Assembly: GCA_963790545.1 (NCBI GenBank)
Contig: CAWBPA010000006.1
Location: forward strand, 62,001-126,000
Direction of reading: 5' to 3'
DNA from: DATBJG01 sp963790545
Lineage (GTDB): Bacteria > Acidobacteriota > Vicinamibacteria > Vicinamibacterales > JAMQPK01
Length of the DNA stretch: 64,000 nucleotides
Shown piece after piece: positions 1-8,309 of the stretch. Both the position numbers and the translations under genes were made by a program. How positions within the stretch are numbered: the stretch's first letter is position 1; every line of letters begins with the position of its first letter. Below the pieces are notes generated by a model. The model was not told the DNA's origin, did no database searches, and saw only the letters and a list, made by a program, of their open reading frames with translations.

Positions 1-346
1 TGGTCGGCGGGACTGCCAGGTAGTACAACGGATGCTTGCAGGCGCCCAGCACGGATCGCAACTGCGCAAACGTGCCGGGATCGTTGTAGTCACCGGCAAC
101 ATACCGGAGTAGCCCTGCAAGCTTCGGGAATGCGACGGGGTCGAGGCCTCCTGCTTCGGTGACACTTGCCTTCGCGCGTTCCACGAGCTGATCGCGTGTC
201 AGCGGCGAGCGCGCAACCCCGATCACGGGCACATCGAGCCGCCCGCGCCTCACGAGCGCCTGGAGGGCTGGAAAGATTTTCTTGTACGCGAGATCGCCGG
301 TAATGCCGAAAAATACGAGGGCATCCGACAGATGCTTGCCGGTCAC
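1..346 (-). CDS. zwf: Glucose-6-phosphate 1-dehydrogenase, N-terminal part (runs off the window)
   Basis: Catalyses oxidation of glucose 6-phosphate to 6-phosphogluconolactone with NAD(P)+, the entry step of the oxidative pentose phosphate and Entner-Doudoroff routes, in the cytoplasm. The first 115 residues are present. The Rossmann nucleotide-binding motif GITGDLAYKKIFPAL lies at about residues 13-27, a variant of the family GxxGDLxxRKLxPAL, and the Y-Y-L-A-V-P-P stretch that follows in G6PDHs ends the fragment. The start is a GTG at 346 preceded by GGAGAG at a good distance. No upstream neighbour is in the same operon; a palindromic repeat and a lytic transglycosylase gene lie beyond the start. 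The missing C-terminus is only a window effect. Confidence 0.93.
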   Translation of the reverse strand, partial: MTGKHLSDALVFFGITGDLAYKKIFPALQALVRRGRLDVPVIGVARSPLTRDQLVERAKASVTEAGGLDPVAFPKLAGLLRYVAGDYNDPGTFAQLRSVLGACKHPLYYLAVPPT

Positions 347-393
347 ATTCTCTCCAGGAGGATCTCGAAGGGAAATGGGATCGTCGCGCTCGT

Positions 394-415
394 CGCGCAC
401 GCTGAAGCGTGCGCG
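394..415. repeat. REP-like palindrome (10-bp arms, 2-base loop)
   Basis: Perfect inverted repeat CGCGCACGCT-GA-AGCGTGCGCG followed by CTAC on the plus strand. It lies just past the 3' end of the first lytic transglycosylase gene and belongs to the family described at 21114, 38419, 42855 and 55514. Confidence 0.75.
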
Positions 416-2049
416 CTACGGATCGTTACGGGCCCGTCGGAATTGCCAACACAGGTACCCGACTGCAACCCGATCGGGCGAGACGAGCTTGTTGGCCGCG
501 ACAAGCGCCGCGACCGTGAGGCCGTATCGTTTGGCAACCTGATACAAGTTTTCGCCGGCACGAATGACATGTATGCGATCGCCGAGGGTACGGGCGGTCG
601 CAGCCGCCGGCTGAGCCGCCGGGGCCGTCGGCTTCCAGACCAGCGGCGACCAGCTGCCGCCGCCAGGACCAATCTCGAGCACTTGTCCTACTCGCAGTCG
701 ATTGGCGCGAGACAGACCGTTCGTTCGCTGCAAGACCGCCGTTGTCGTGCCGAACCGCCGCGCAATTCCCCCCAACGTGTCGCCGCGCGCAACCCGATAG
801 GCTCGATTCAACTGGGTCGCCGGCTTGCGCTCGGATGGCAGCTGCGCGAAGGCACCGGCAAACGCCGCGCGTGCGCCGACAGGGATGCGCAGCGGGTAGT
901 CGCCGGGCACCAGCAATCGTCCCTCCATCACTTCTTCATCGAGAGCTGGATTGAGCGTCGCGAGCGTCTCCAGGTTGGTCTCCGTGAGACTGGCAAGGTC
1001 GAGGAGTGAGACGAAGCGCCCGGGGGCTGAATTCGTCGAAGTTCATGGCCGGTAGCGGCTCGACTCCAGGGAAGAGGGCGGCGCGATCGGCATAGACCGT
1101 GACCGCCGCCACGAACTCACTATAGAAATTCCGCGACGCAAATCCGAAGCTGGGCGACTCGTACTGCTCCACGATGACGCCAATGTCGGCAGTGCCGAGT
1201 TGCCGAACGGCGCGTGCCATGCCTGCGATGCCGTGGTTGTAGCCTGTAAGCGCCAGCGGCCAGCTCTGGACGCGCGCGTAATTGTCTCTTCAGCATCCGC
1301 GCCGCCGCGTCGGCAGCCAGCCAGACATCGTGCCTGGCATCGACGGCGCTGTTCATCTGCATGAACAGTCGGCCAGTCGAAGCCGTGAACTGCCAGACGC
1401 CCGAGGCGCCGACCCTCGACCGGGCCCGGATGTTGAACATGGATTCGACAAACGGCAGGCAGCGCACTTCGAGAGGCAGCCCATGGGCCGTCAAAATGCG
1501 CTCGATGCCTGGCATGAACATCCCGGACGTCCGGATGGCCTCCGCAAACGTGTCGCTCAAACCACCCTGGCCGCGCACGCGCTCGATGGCCGCTCGAAAG
1601 TCTGTGGTCTGACGCGACGAGTTGGCATACAGCGCCCTGACGCGTTCGACATCGTCCGCACTCGCTTCGGCCCCCATATCTCCGGCAAGACGGCGAAGGA
1701 CGCGCCGATACTTTTCGACTTCGTTCTGAACCCGGTCTTCACGCACGCGCTCAATCACAAAGGGCGAGCTTCCGCTCTTCTCGAGATCGCTGACATCGAC
1801 GACCGCAAATACCACGTCGACGTGCCAATTGTCGTGAATGACCGTCTGAGATGAGGTGTATTTCGAAAAGATCTCTCGCCAGAAGTTGACGTTCGGGACA
1901 AGCGCGTTTGGCACCGGAAAGTGCTGAGGATTGAGAGCGGGGTGATAGCGCTCCTCGGCCGCAGCCGATGCGGCAAGGACACACACGAGCGTCACGGCCA
2001 GGATTGGTCGATGACAGATACCAAACCGTTGCCGCTTGGTCGAACTCAT
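416..2049 (-). pseudogene. MltD-like lytic transglycosylase with LysM domains, copy 1, frameshifted
   Basis: Periplasmic murein transglycosylase that cleaves the MurNAc-GlcNAc bond of peptidoglycan. The order is signal peptide (about residues 14-31), an uncharacterised N-terminal region, an SLT/MltD catalytic domain with the catalytic Glu in LPFVESMF (about residue 202) and G-x-W-Q-F, then two LysM modules (YRVARGDTL..., IHVIRAGENL...). The start is set by alignment with the intact paralogue at 4527-5963. Reading is broken by two +1 shifts, near 1283-1289 and in a run of five G (plus strand) at 1022-1026. A third shift (-1) in the CCC at 458-460 would restore a normal LysM end with a TAA at 426-428. 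Either a decaying duplicate or sequencing error; the other copy is intact, so loss would be tolerable. Confidence 0.85.
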
Positions 2050-2222
2050 AAGGATCCGGTCGTGCGATCGTAACATCGAGTTGCCTTGCCTGCCAGAGTG
2101 TTGCCCGTCCAGGGCTCAGCCGACGCCACTTGCGGGGAGGGACCGCCTTGCCCGAAAGTGGCAAGTTCCAGCTTGCTCGCGTTTTCAACAACCTGCTAGG
2201 CTTCCCGGTGCGGAGGTTCTCC

Positions 2223-3216
2223 ATGACACACCGATGGCTCGCCATCGCCGGCGGTTTGGCCGCGCTGTGGCTTTGTTCGGCGGGGCCCCAGGCTCAGAGC
2301 GGGAATTCTCCGCGCAAGAGTTGGGGCGATCCCGACCTGGAAGGCATCTGGACGAATGCCACGCTGACAACGTTTCAGCGGGCGCCCGAGCTCGGGACGA
2401 AAGAGTTCTTCACGGCCGACGAAGCGGCCGCCTTTGAAAAGCAACGCATCCAGCAGACAAACGCCGACCGTCCGCTCCGCCCGGGCGAGGTCGGCGCGTA
2501 CAACGACGTATTTTTCGAACGAGGCAAGCAGGGGGTCAAGAGCCGTCGCACGTCCCTGATCATCGACCCGCCCGACGGCAGAATCCCACCGTTTACGCCC
2601 GGGGCTCAGAAAAGGTTCGACGCGCGTCAGGCGGAAGAAGCGCTCCGCCCCGCCGATGGCCCCGAAGATCGATGGCTGACCGAGCGCTGCGTCCTGTTTG
2701 GCGCGACGGTGCCGATGTTGCCGGAGCCGTACAACAACAACTACCTCATCGTTCAGTCACCGGGATATGTGACCATCCTCGCTGAGATGAATCACGATAT
2801 GCGCGTCATTCCACTCGACGGGCGTCCCCGATTGTCACAGAACGTGCACCAGTGGACGGGCGACTCGCGCGGCCGATGGGAAGGCAACACGCTTGTCGTC
2901 GAGACGACCAACTTCAAATTCAACAGCAAGAGCCGTTTTGGCGTGCAGTACCTGGCCGGGCTCAGCGATGAGAACCTGCGCATCGTCGAGCGCTTCGTAC
3001 GCACGCGACGCCAACACACTGACGTATCAGGCCACGATTGAGGATCCGACCGTCTTCATGAAACCCTGGACGGTGGAGCTTTCGATGGACCGGACCCAGG
3101 GCCCCTTGTTCGAGGTGGCATGCCACGAAGGTAACTACGGCATGTTCAACATTCTCTCGGGACATCGGGCCGAAGAGCGTGCCGCTCAAGAAGCCGCGCG
3201 GAAGGGAGCACGGTAG
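2223..3216 (+). pseudogene. Secreted PDLSG-W family protein, copy 1, with one frameshift
   Basis: Function unknown. The start ATG at 2223 has GGAGG 8 bases upstream and is followed by a clear signal peptide ending near AQS, so the product is exported. After it comes the family signature DPDLEGIW and, near residue 220, GRWEGNTLVVETTNF, both shared with the two paralogues at 28489 and 36032. The reading frame shifts by +1 at about 3003-3012. Rejoining gives R-F-V-R...DANTLTYQATIEDP...PWTVELSM and a full-length protein of about 330 residues ending at 3216. The sugar dehydrogenase begins 4 bases later, so the two are probably co-transcribed. No catalytic motif is recognisable. The intact second half argues for a sequencing error rather than old decay. 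Confidence 0.8.
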
Positions 3217-3220
3217 ATTC

Positions 3221-4504
3221 ATGAGTGTTGGTCGAACAGTTCCACTCGTCGTGCTCGCCGTGTGGTTCGTGGCTGTTGCGGGCCATGCTCGGCAGGGTTC
3301 GCCCTCTTCTGCCGGCCCCGAGCAACCACCCGTGTTTGAAACGTACACACCTGGCCCGTGCTCCCCGACTGGTGGCGAGCACGGAGGATGTGCGCGTGGG
3401 GAGCGCGTTCGAATTCGCGTGACGACCGTGGCCACAGGTCTTGCCAGACCGTGGCACATCGCCTTCTTGCCGGACGCGAGCATGCTCGTCACGGAGCTGC
3501 CCGGACGGCTGCGGATCATTCGCAATGGCAAGCTCGATCCGCAACCAATCGGCGGCTGGCCCGTCCCCTCCCTCGAGGCCAGAAGCCTCAATTCCGTGCT
3601 CGTCCATCCACAGTTTGCGCAAAACCATTTCATCTACCTGTCTTACTCGAAGGGCACCGAGAAGCGCACGACCATCGCACTCGCTCGCGCGCGCCTCGAC
3701 GGGACGACGCTGGCCGACGTCAAAGAGATTTTCGTCGCGGATGCGTGGGGCACTGGAGCTCCTGCCGGTCGAGCGGCGTTCGGGCCCGATGGAATGGTGT
3801 ATCTGACGGTCGGCGATCGTGACCGCCTGGTCTTCACTGATGACAACAGCGCGCGCATCCTCGCCCAGGATCTCAACTCACACGTGGGAAAGGTGCTGCG
3901 AATTCGAGACGATGGGAGCGTGCCACCTGACAATCCGTTTGTTGGACGCAAAGGGGCGAAGCCGGAAATCTATACCTATGGACATCGCAATGTGCATGGT
4001 CTGGCTTGGCACCCCGACACACGAGCGCTATGGGCAGTGGAGATTGGCCCGATGGGAGGCGACGAACTCAACGTGCTGCGTCCCGGCTTGAATTACGGTT
4101 GGCCGGTCGTGTCGCTCGGGAAGATGTACACGGGCAACCATGTGTCGGAGCAGTCATGGTGGCGGCCCGATATGGAAATGCCCGTAATGTTCTGGATGCC
4201 GGCCATCAGCCCGTCCAGCGTGACGTTCTACACCGGGGAGCGGTTCCCGGCCTGGAAAGGGCATCTCTTCATTGGCGCGCTCAGCGGTCAGCAGGTTCAA
4301 CGCGTGGCGTTCAACCAACCTCCTCCACAACAGGAACGCCGCGAGTCGTTGCTCGTGTCGCTCGACGTCCGGTTCCGGGACGTCGTTCAGGGACCCGACG
4401 GGTACCTCTATCTCGCGACGGAAAGACAGAGCCAGAACGGCCCCGGGAGCGTGGATCTGACAGTGACCGACGGAACAATTCTACGAATTGAGCCGGCCGA
4501 CTGA
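3221..4504 (+). CDS. PQQ-dependent sugar dehydrogenase (GSDH/sorbosone dehydrogenase family)
   Basis: 427 residues. The N-terminal signal peptide (MSVGRTVPLVVLAVWFVAVAGHA) predicts a periplasmic enzyme. A six-bladed beta-propeller typical of GSDH proteins follows: ATGLARPWHIAFLPD (about residues 70-84), HPQF, AFGPDGMVYLTVGDR, GHRNVHGLAWHP, NYGWPV and the final VQGPDGYLYLATE. Family members oxidise aldose sugars or sorbosone with PQQ as cofactor and pass electrons to a quinone or cytochrome acceptor; the substrate here cannot be read from sequence. The ATG at 3221 is preferred over upstream in-frame codons because it opens the signal peptide and has GGGAG upstream. It sits 4 bases after the PDLSG-W gene, suggesting one transcript, and converges on the transglycosylase gene 22 bases downstream. 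Confidence 0.88.
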   Translation: MSVGRTVPLVVLAVWFVAVAGHARQGSPSSAGPEQPPVFETYTPGPCSPTGGEHGGCARGERVRIRVTTVATGLARPWHIAFLPDASMLVTELPGRLRIIRNGKLDPQPIGGWPVPSLEARSLNSVLVHPQFAQNHFIYLSYSKGTEKRTTIALARARLDGTTLADVKEIFVADAWGTGAPAGRAAFGPDGMVYLTVGDRDRLVFTDDNSARILAQDLNSHVGKVLRIRDDGSVPPDNPFVGRKGAKPEIYTYGHRNVHGLAWHPDTRALWAVEIGPMGGDELNVLRPGLNYGWPVVSLGKMYTGNHVSEQSWWRPDMEMPVMFWMPAISPSSVTFYTGERFPAWKGHLFIGALSGQQVQRVAFNQPPPQQERRESLLVSLDVRFRDVVQGPDGYLYLATERQSQNGPGSVDLTVTDGTILRIEPAD

Positions 4505-4526
4505 AGACGGTTTTTTCCCGGGTTCT

Positions 4527-5963
4527 TTACGGTTGGGAAGTCGCGATGGTCGGGCTCCAGACGAGCGGCGACCATGCGCCATGACCGACATCGAGCACCT
4601 GCCCGACCCTGAGGCGGGGAGACCCACGAAATCCGTTCGCGCGGTGTAGTGCCGTTGTGGTTGTCCCGAATCGCCTGGCAATGCTGGCAAGCGTATCTCC
4701 TCGCGCGACCCGGTAGGTGCGATTTGGCTGACGATCGCGTTTGCGCTCGGGGGGCAACTGCGCAAACGCGCGTTGAAAGGACGCGTGCGTGCCGGTTGGT
4801 ACGCGCAGCGGGTAGTTTCCCGGCACCAGCATACCACCCCGAATCACTCCGTCTTCCAGGGCGGGATTCAGCGTTTCGAGCGTGGCCACACTTGTCTCGG
4901 TCAAGCCAGCCAGATCGAGCAGCGAGACGAACCGCCCGGGCGTGAACTCGTCGAACGTGACCGCCGGCAGCAATTCGACCCCAGGGAAGAGCGTGGTCCG
5001 ATCGGCAAACACAATCACGGCGGCAACGAATTCACTGTAGAAGTTCCGTGACGCGAACTGAAAGCGCCGGGTCTTGTACTGCTCGGTGATGATGCCAATG
5101 TCCGTCGTGCGCAGCTGGCGAGACGCCCGTGCCATACCTCCGACGCCGTGGTTGTAACTGGTCAGCGCAAGCGGCCAGCTGTCCAAACGGGCGTAATTTG
5201 CCTTGAGCATGCGTGCCGCGGCATCGGCCGCCAGCCACACATCGTGTCGACCATCAACCCCTGGGCTCACCAACCGAAACAGACGGCCACTCGAGGCGGT
5301 GAACTGCCAGATGCCGGAGGCGCCAACCTTCGAGCGGGCCCGATAGTTGAACATCGACTCGACGAACGGCATGCACTTGATTTCGAGCGGCAACCCATGC
5401 GCACCGAGGATCCGTTCGATGCCCGGCATGAACATGCCGGACGTCCGGATCGCCTCCGCCATGGTATCCCTCAGCCCTCCCTGGCCGCGGACGCGCCCGA
5501 CCGCTGCACGGTAGTCGGTCGCACGACGCGACGAGTTGGCATAAAGCGCCCGCACGCGTTCGACATCGGCAGGGCTGGCGTCGGCGCGCGCGTCTCCTCC
5601 CAGGCGCCTGAGCACTCGTTGATATTTCTCGATCTCTTTCTTGACTCGCTGCTCGCGGGCGCGTTCGATCACGATGGCCGAGCTGCGAATGCGTTCGAGA
5701 TCGCTCATGTCGACGACGGAGAAGACGACATCGAGGTGCCAGCTGTCGTGAATCACCTCCTGCGATGAGAGGTATTTGGCGAAAATCTCGCGCCAGAAGG
5801 CAACGTTCGGCTGAATCGCGCTAGGTACGGGAAAGTGCTGAGGATCGAGTGCGGGGTGATAGCGATCCTGGGCGGAAGCCGGCGCGGCGAAGGCCGCGAT
5901 CAACAGCGTCAGGACGAAGCATCGGCACCAACTACCTAAACTTTGCCGCTTTGTCGTGCTCAT
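4527..5963 (-). CDS. MltD-like lytic transglycosylase with one LysM domain, copy 2 (intact)
   Basis: 478 residues from the ATG at 5963 (an upstream ATG at 5996 is possible). Signal peptide to about residue 31 (APASAQD), then the same N-terminal region as copy 1, the catalytic domain with Glu in MPFVESMFNY (about residue 202), GIWQF, the family ALTSYNHGVGGM motif, and a single C-terminal LysM (YRVARGDTLASIARRFGTTT). It cleaves peptidoglycan glycan strands in the periplasm to 1,6-anhydro products, by family knowledge. Copy 1 at 416-2049 is closely similar along its full length, in the same orientation, and carries one LysM more. The pair therefore looks like a duplication now separated by two plus-strand genes. 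Confidence 0.9.
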   Translation of the reverse strand: MSTTKRQSLGSWCRCFVLTLLIAAFAAPASAQDRYHPALDPQHFPVPSAIQPNVAFWREIFAKYLSSQEVIHDSWHLDVVFSVVDMSDLERIRSSAIVIERAREQRVKKEIEKYQRVLRRLGGDARADASPADVERVRALYANSSRRATDYRAAVGRVRGQGGLRDTMAEAIRTSGMFMPGIERILGAHGLPLEIKCMPFVESMFNYRARSKVGASGIWQFTASSGRLFRLVSPGVDGRHDVWLAADAAARMLKANYARLDSWPLALTSYNHGVGGMARASRQLRTTDIGIITEQYKTRRFQFASRNFYSEFVAAVIVFADRTTLFPGVELLPAVTFDEFTPGRFVSLLDLAGLTETSVATLETLNPALEDGVIRGGMLVPGNYPLRVPTGTHASFQRAFAQLPPERKRDRQPNRTYRVARGDTLASIARRFGTTTTALHRANGFRGSPRLRVGQVLDVGHGAWSPLVWSPTIATSQP

Positions 5964-6099
5964 TCGCACCCCGACACCCAGATGTGAAGTTTTCACGTCT
6001 TAGCTGGGTGTCGGCGCAAAGGAGCGGCGGCTTCAGGCGCTTGGGCGGCTCATCCTCAATATAAAGGGCGCGTGTTTACTTCTGGGACAGCAAATCTCG

Positions 6100-6915
6100 G
6101 CAAGCCTCGGTCATCACCGCGAAGAACATGAAGAGCAGATTCAAAGTTGTCGTGTGCGCCGGGCCGAGCGCGAATGCGGGCCACCGCGACGATCCCGATC
6201 CGGCGGGCGCGTTTGCCCTTCCCAAAATTACGCACGATACAACCGCGTAAGCGCGCTCTGCGGTGCACCGCACCCAATTCGAGGCGAGCTGAATACTGAT
6301 GGCCTGGAGTCGAGAATTGCCCGGCGCGACTGATCCCTTGCTACGGGGTGACTCCCCGCTGTCGTAGGGCGTCGGGGCAAACCGAGCAGGCCGCCAATCT
6401 GTCGCCGATTCCGGAACTCCCGCCAGACCAAACCCTCATCGAGCAGCACCAAGGCACTGGTCGTCGCGACACCCTTCAACTGCACCAATTGCCGCAGGGC
6501 ACCAAGCGTCGGGGCCGTCGTCACGGCGGCCTGCTGCTGGGCGTCGAGCTCCGCGATCTGCCCCTTGAGGCCTCTGCAGACGCGCCTCGGCGCGCGCCAG
6601 CCGCGCTTGCACTTCGACGGGCAGCGCCGCACCGGCCCAATCGTGCACGGTTGTCCACCAGGCGCCACGCCGACGCGAAGGCAGAGCCGACACCCCACGT
6701 CGCCACCCAGCCGCGCATCTGATTGACGAGCCGCGTCTGGTCCTGCGTCAGCGCCGTCCGCTGCCGACTGACCTGGCGCGCCGCTTCGGCCGCCACCGTC
6801 GGGACCCGCACCTCGCTCCACACCCGCTGTTCGCCGCAACAGACGCGTACCAACATCGTCACCAGCTTGAGCGCATCGAGTCGATCCAGTCTTGGTGCGC
6901 CGACGAGCGCCAATT
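6100..6915 (-). pseudogene. IS110-family transposase remnant
   Basis: Recognisable pieces of an IS110-type transposase appear in order but in different minus-strand frames: LDALKLVTMLVRVCCGEQ and TQDQTRLVNQMRGWVA (about 6890-6710), ALPVEVQARLARAEARLQR, then LRQLVQLKGVATTSALVLLDEG (about 6510-6430), PTPYDSGESPR, and FGKGKRARRIGIVAVAR (about 6235-6180). The order matches the middle and the Transposase_20 region of the family. The N-terminal DEDD half is absent and the C-terminus is degraded after about 6170. There are at least four frame changes, mostly +1. No terminal inverted repeats or target duplication were seen, as is usual for IS110. It cannot be active. Confidence 0.75.
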
Positions 6916-7190
6916 AACCACGAGATACAACGCCAAAGCCACGGACACGATTCAGAGATCCCCAACGCCGTCAGCGCTAGGATGAATCCAAAATCCGTGA
7001 CGGTCAGCTTGATAACAGGGTCACCACGCGAGCGGCGCCGGAGTGGCCGAACCGGGCACAGACCTCAAGACGATCGCGCGCTGGAACGGCCGCGCAATCG
7101 CGGCTCGGCACACGTCCGCGGCCGCGGCTGCATGCCGAATCCGGACTTCACCGCGCAGCTTCTACTCTTTCTTCCCAACTGAAACGCCAC
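6916..7190. other. Spacer between two insertion-sequence remnants
   Basis: No gene supported. Open frames through this stretch have no recognisable protein character and no ribosome-binding site. It may hold unrecognised ends of the IS110-like or IS481-like element. Confidence 0.5.
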
Positions 7191-7262
7191 ATACAAGACG
7201 AAGGTGTGTGCGCCACCGAAGACACGAAGATACAACCACTAAGACACGAAGGTCACGAAGGT
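7191..7262. repeat. Left 'CGAAG/CTTCGTG' word repeat bordering the IS481 remnant
   Basis: Four or more copies of the words ACACGAAG, GACACGAAG and GGTCACGAAGG within 70 bases. The complementary words (CTTCGTG) occur at 8218-8300 on the other side of the transposase remnant, so the two blocks are in inverted orientation. Confidence 0.6.
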
Positions 7263-8146
7263 TAGAGGCGTTGCAGGAAATCAGCCGCCGCCGCCCGAAT
7301 CACAAGAACCGTGTCGAGGCGCGCATCGAGAACGCGGTGGTGGCGATCGCCATCGACCAACCGGCATGGGGCCAGCTGCGGGTGTCGAACGAGCTCGCGA
7401 AGCAGGGCATCTGCATCTCCCAAGCGGGTGTGCGCGTCGTGTGGCAGCGCCACGATCTCGAAACGATGCGGAAACGGCTGAAAGCGCTCGAGGCGAAGGT
7501 CGCGCAGGAGGGCGTGATTCTGACCGAGGCGCAGGTCGTGGCACTCGAGCGGGGGCAGCGCGCCAAAGAGGCGCACGGTGAATTCGAGAGCGAGTGTCCC
7601 GGCTACTGCGGTGCCCAGGACACCTTTTACGTCGGCACCTTCAAAGGCGTGGGCCGGATTTACCAGCAGACGTTTATCGACACCTACTCGAAGGTCGCGG
7701 CCGCCAAGCTGTACACCGAGAAGACGCCGATCACGGCGGCCGACCTCCTCAACGATCGGGTGCTCCCGCTCTTCGAGGAGCACGGCATCCCGCTCACCCG
7801 CATCTTGACCGACCGCGGCACGGAATACTGTGGGGCGCACGACCGCCATCCGTACGAGCTCTACCTAGCGGTCAACGACATCGAGCACACCCGGACGAAG
7901 ATCAAGCGCCCCCAGACGAACGGGATCTGCGAGCGCTTTCAAAAGACCGTGCTCAATGAGTTTACCAGGTCGTCCTGCGGCGGACGCTGTATCCGGGCCT
8001 GGACGCGCTGCAGCGCGATCTCGATCAGTGGAGCGCAGGAATACAACGAGGCGCGTCCGCATCAGGGCCGCTGGTGCTACGGCAAGACCCCGATGCAGAC
8101 GTTTCTGGACAGCGTGGGGCTGGCCACAGAGAAGCAGATTGCTTAA
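7263..8146 (+). pseudogene. IS481-family (DDE, rve) transposase remnant, N-terminus lost
   Basis: Homology starts at about 7270 (EISRRRPNHKNRVEARIE) and runs to the end: AIDQPAWGQLRVSNELAKQG, the integrase core QDTFYVGTFKGVGRIY (first Asp), LTDRGTEYCG (second Asp), NGICERFQKTVLNEF (Glu), and the terminal EYNEARPHQGRWCYGKTPMQTF. The helix-turn-helix domain expected before it is missing; the in-frame codons upstream to 7043 look like non-transposase sequence. Between NEF and EYNEARP the frame is wrong for about 24 codons because of a lost T at 7961-7963 and a gained G at 8038-8039, which cancel. The corrected reading YQVVLRRTLYPGLDALQRDL fits the family. Truncation makes it inactive. Confidence 0.8.
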
Positions 8147-8217
8147 CGACCCGACTCGAGTGTCTGTCGGATCAAATCCTGACTACTACAGCAAATGGAG
8201 AACAACGAACCCGAGAA

Positions 8218-8300
8218 TCGTTTCGTGTTCTTCGTGACTTCGTGGTTCCCGTTTCTTCGTACCTTCGTGGTTCAAGCCGTCTTCGCGATGGTCGTGGTTC
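8218..8300. repeat. Right 'CTTCGTG' word repeat
   Basis: Repeated words TTCGTGTTCTTCGTGACTTCG, TTCGTGGTTC, TACCTTCGTGGTTCAAGCC and TCGTGGTTCAAACC in 80 bases. Complementary in sense to the block at 7191-7262. It lies in the 163-base spacer after the transposase remnant, which contains no gene. Confidence 0.6.
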
Positions 8301-8309
8301 AAACCATCG

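Noticed and set aside
936..1220. Independent 94-residue ORF
   Set aside because: Middle section of the frameshifted lytic transglycosylase, matching copy 2 at 4527-5963.
4505..4526. Rho-independent terminator at TTTTTT after the sugar dehydrogenase
   Set aside because: The T-run has no convincing G+C-rich stem ahead of it; only weak pairing.
6916..7182. ORF of 96 codons in the IS spacer
   Set aside because: No ribosome site, no family and sequence typical of degraded IS material.
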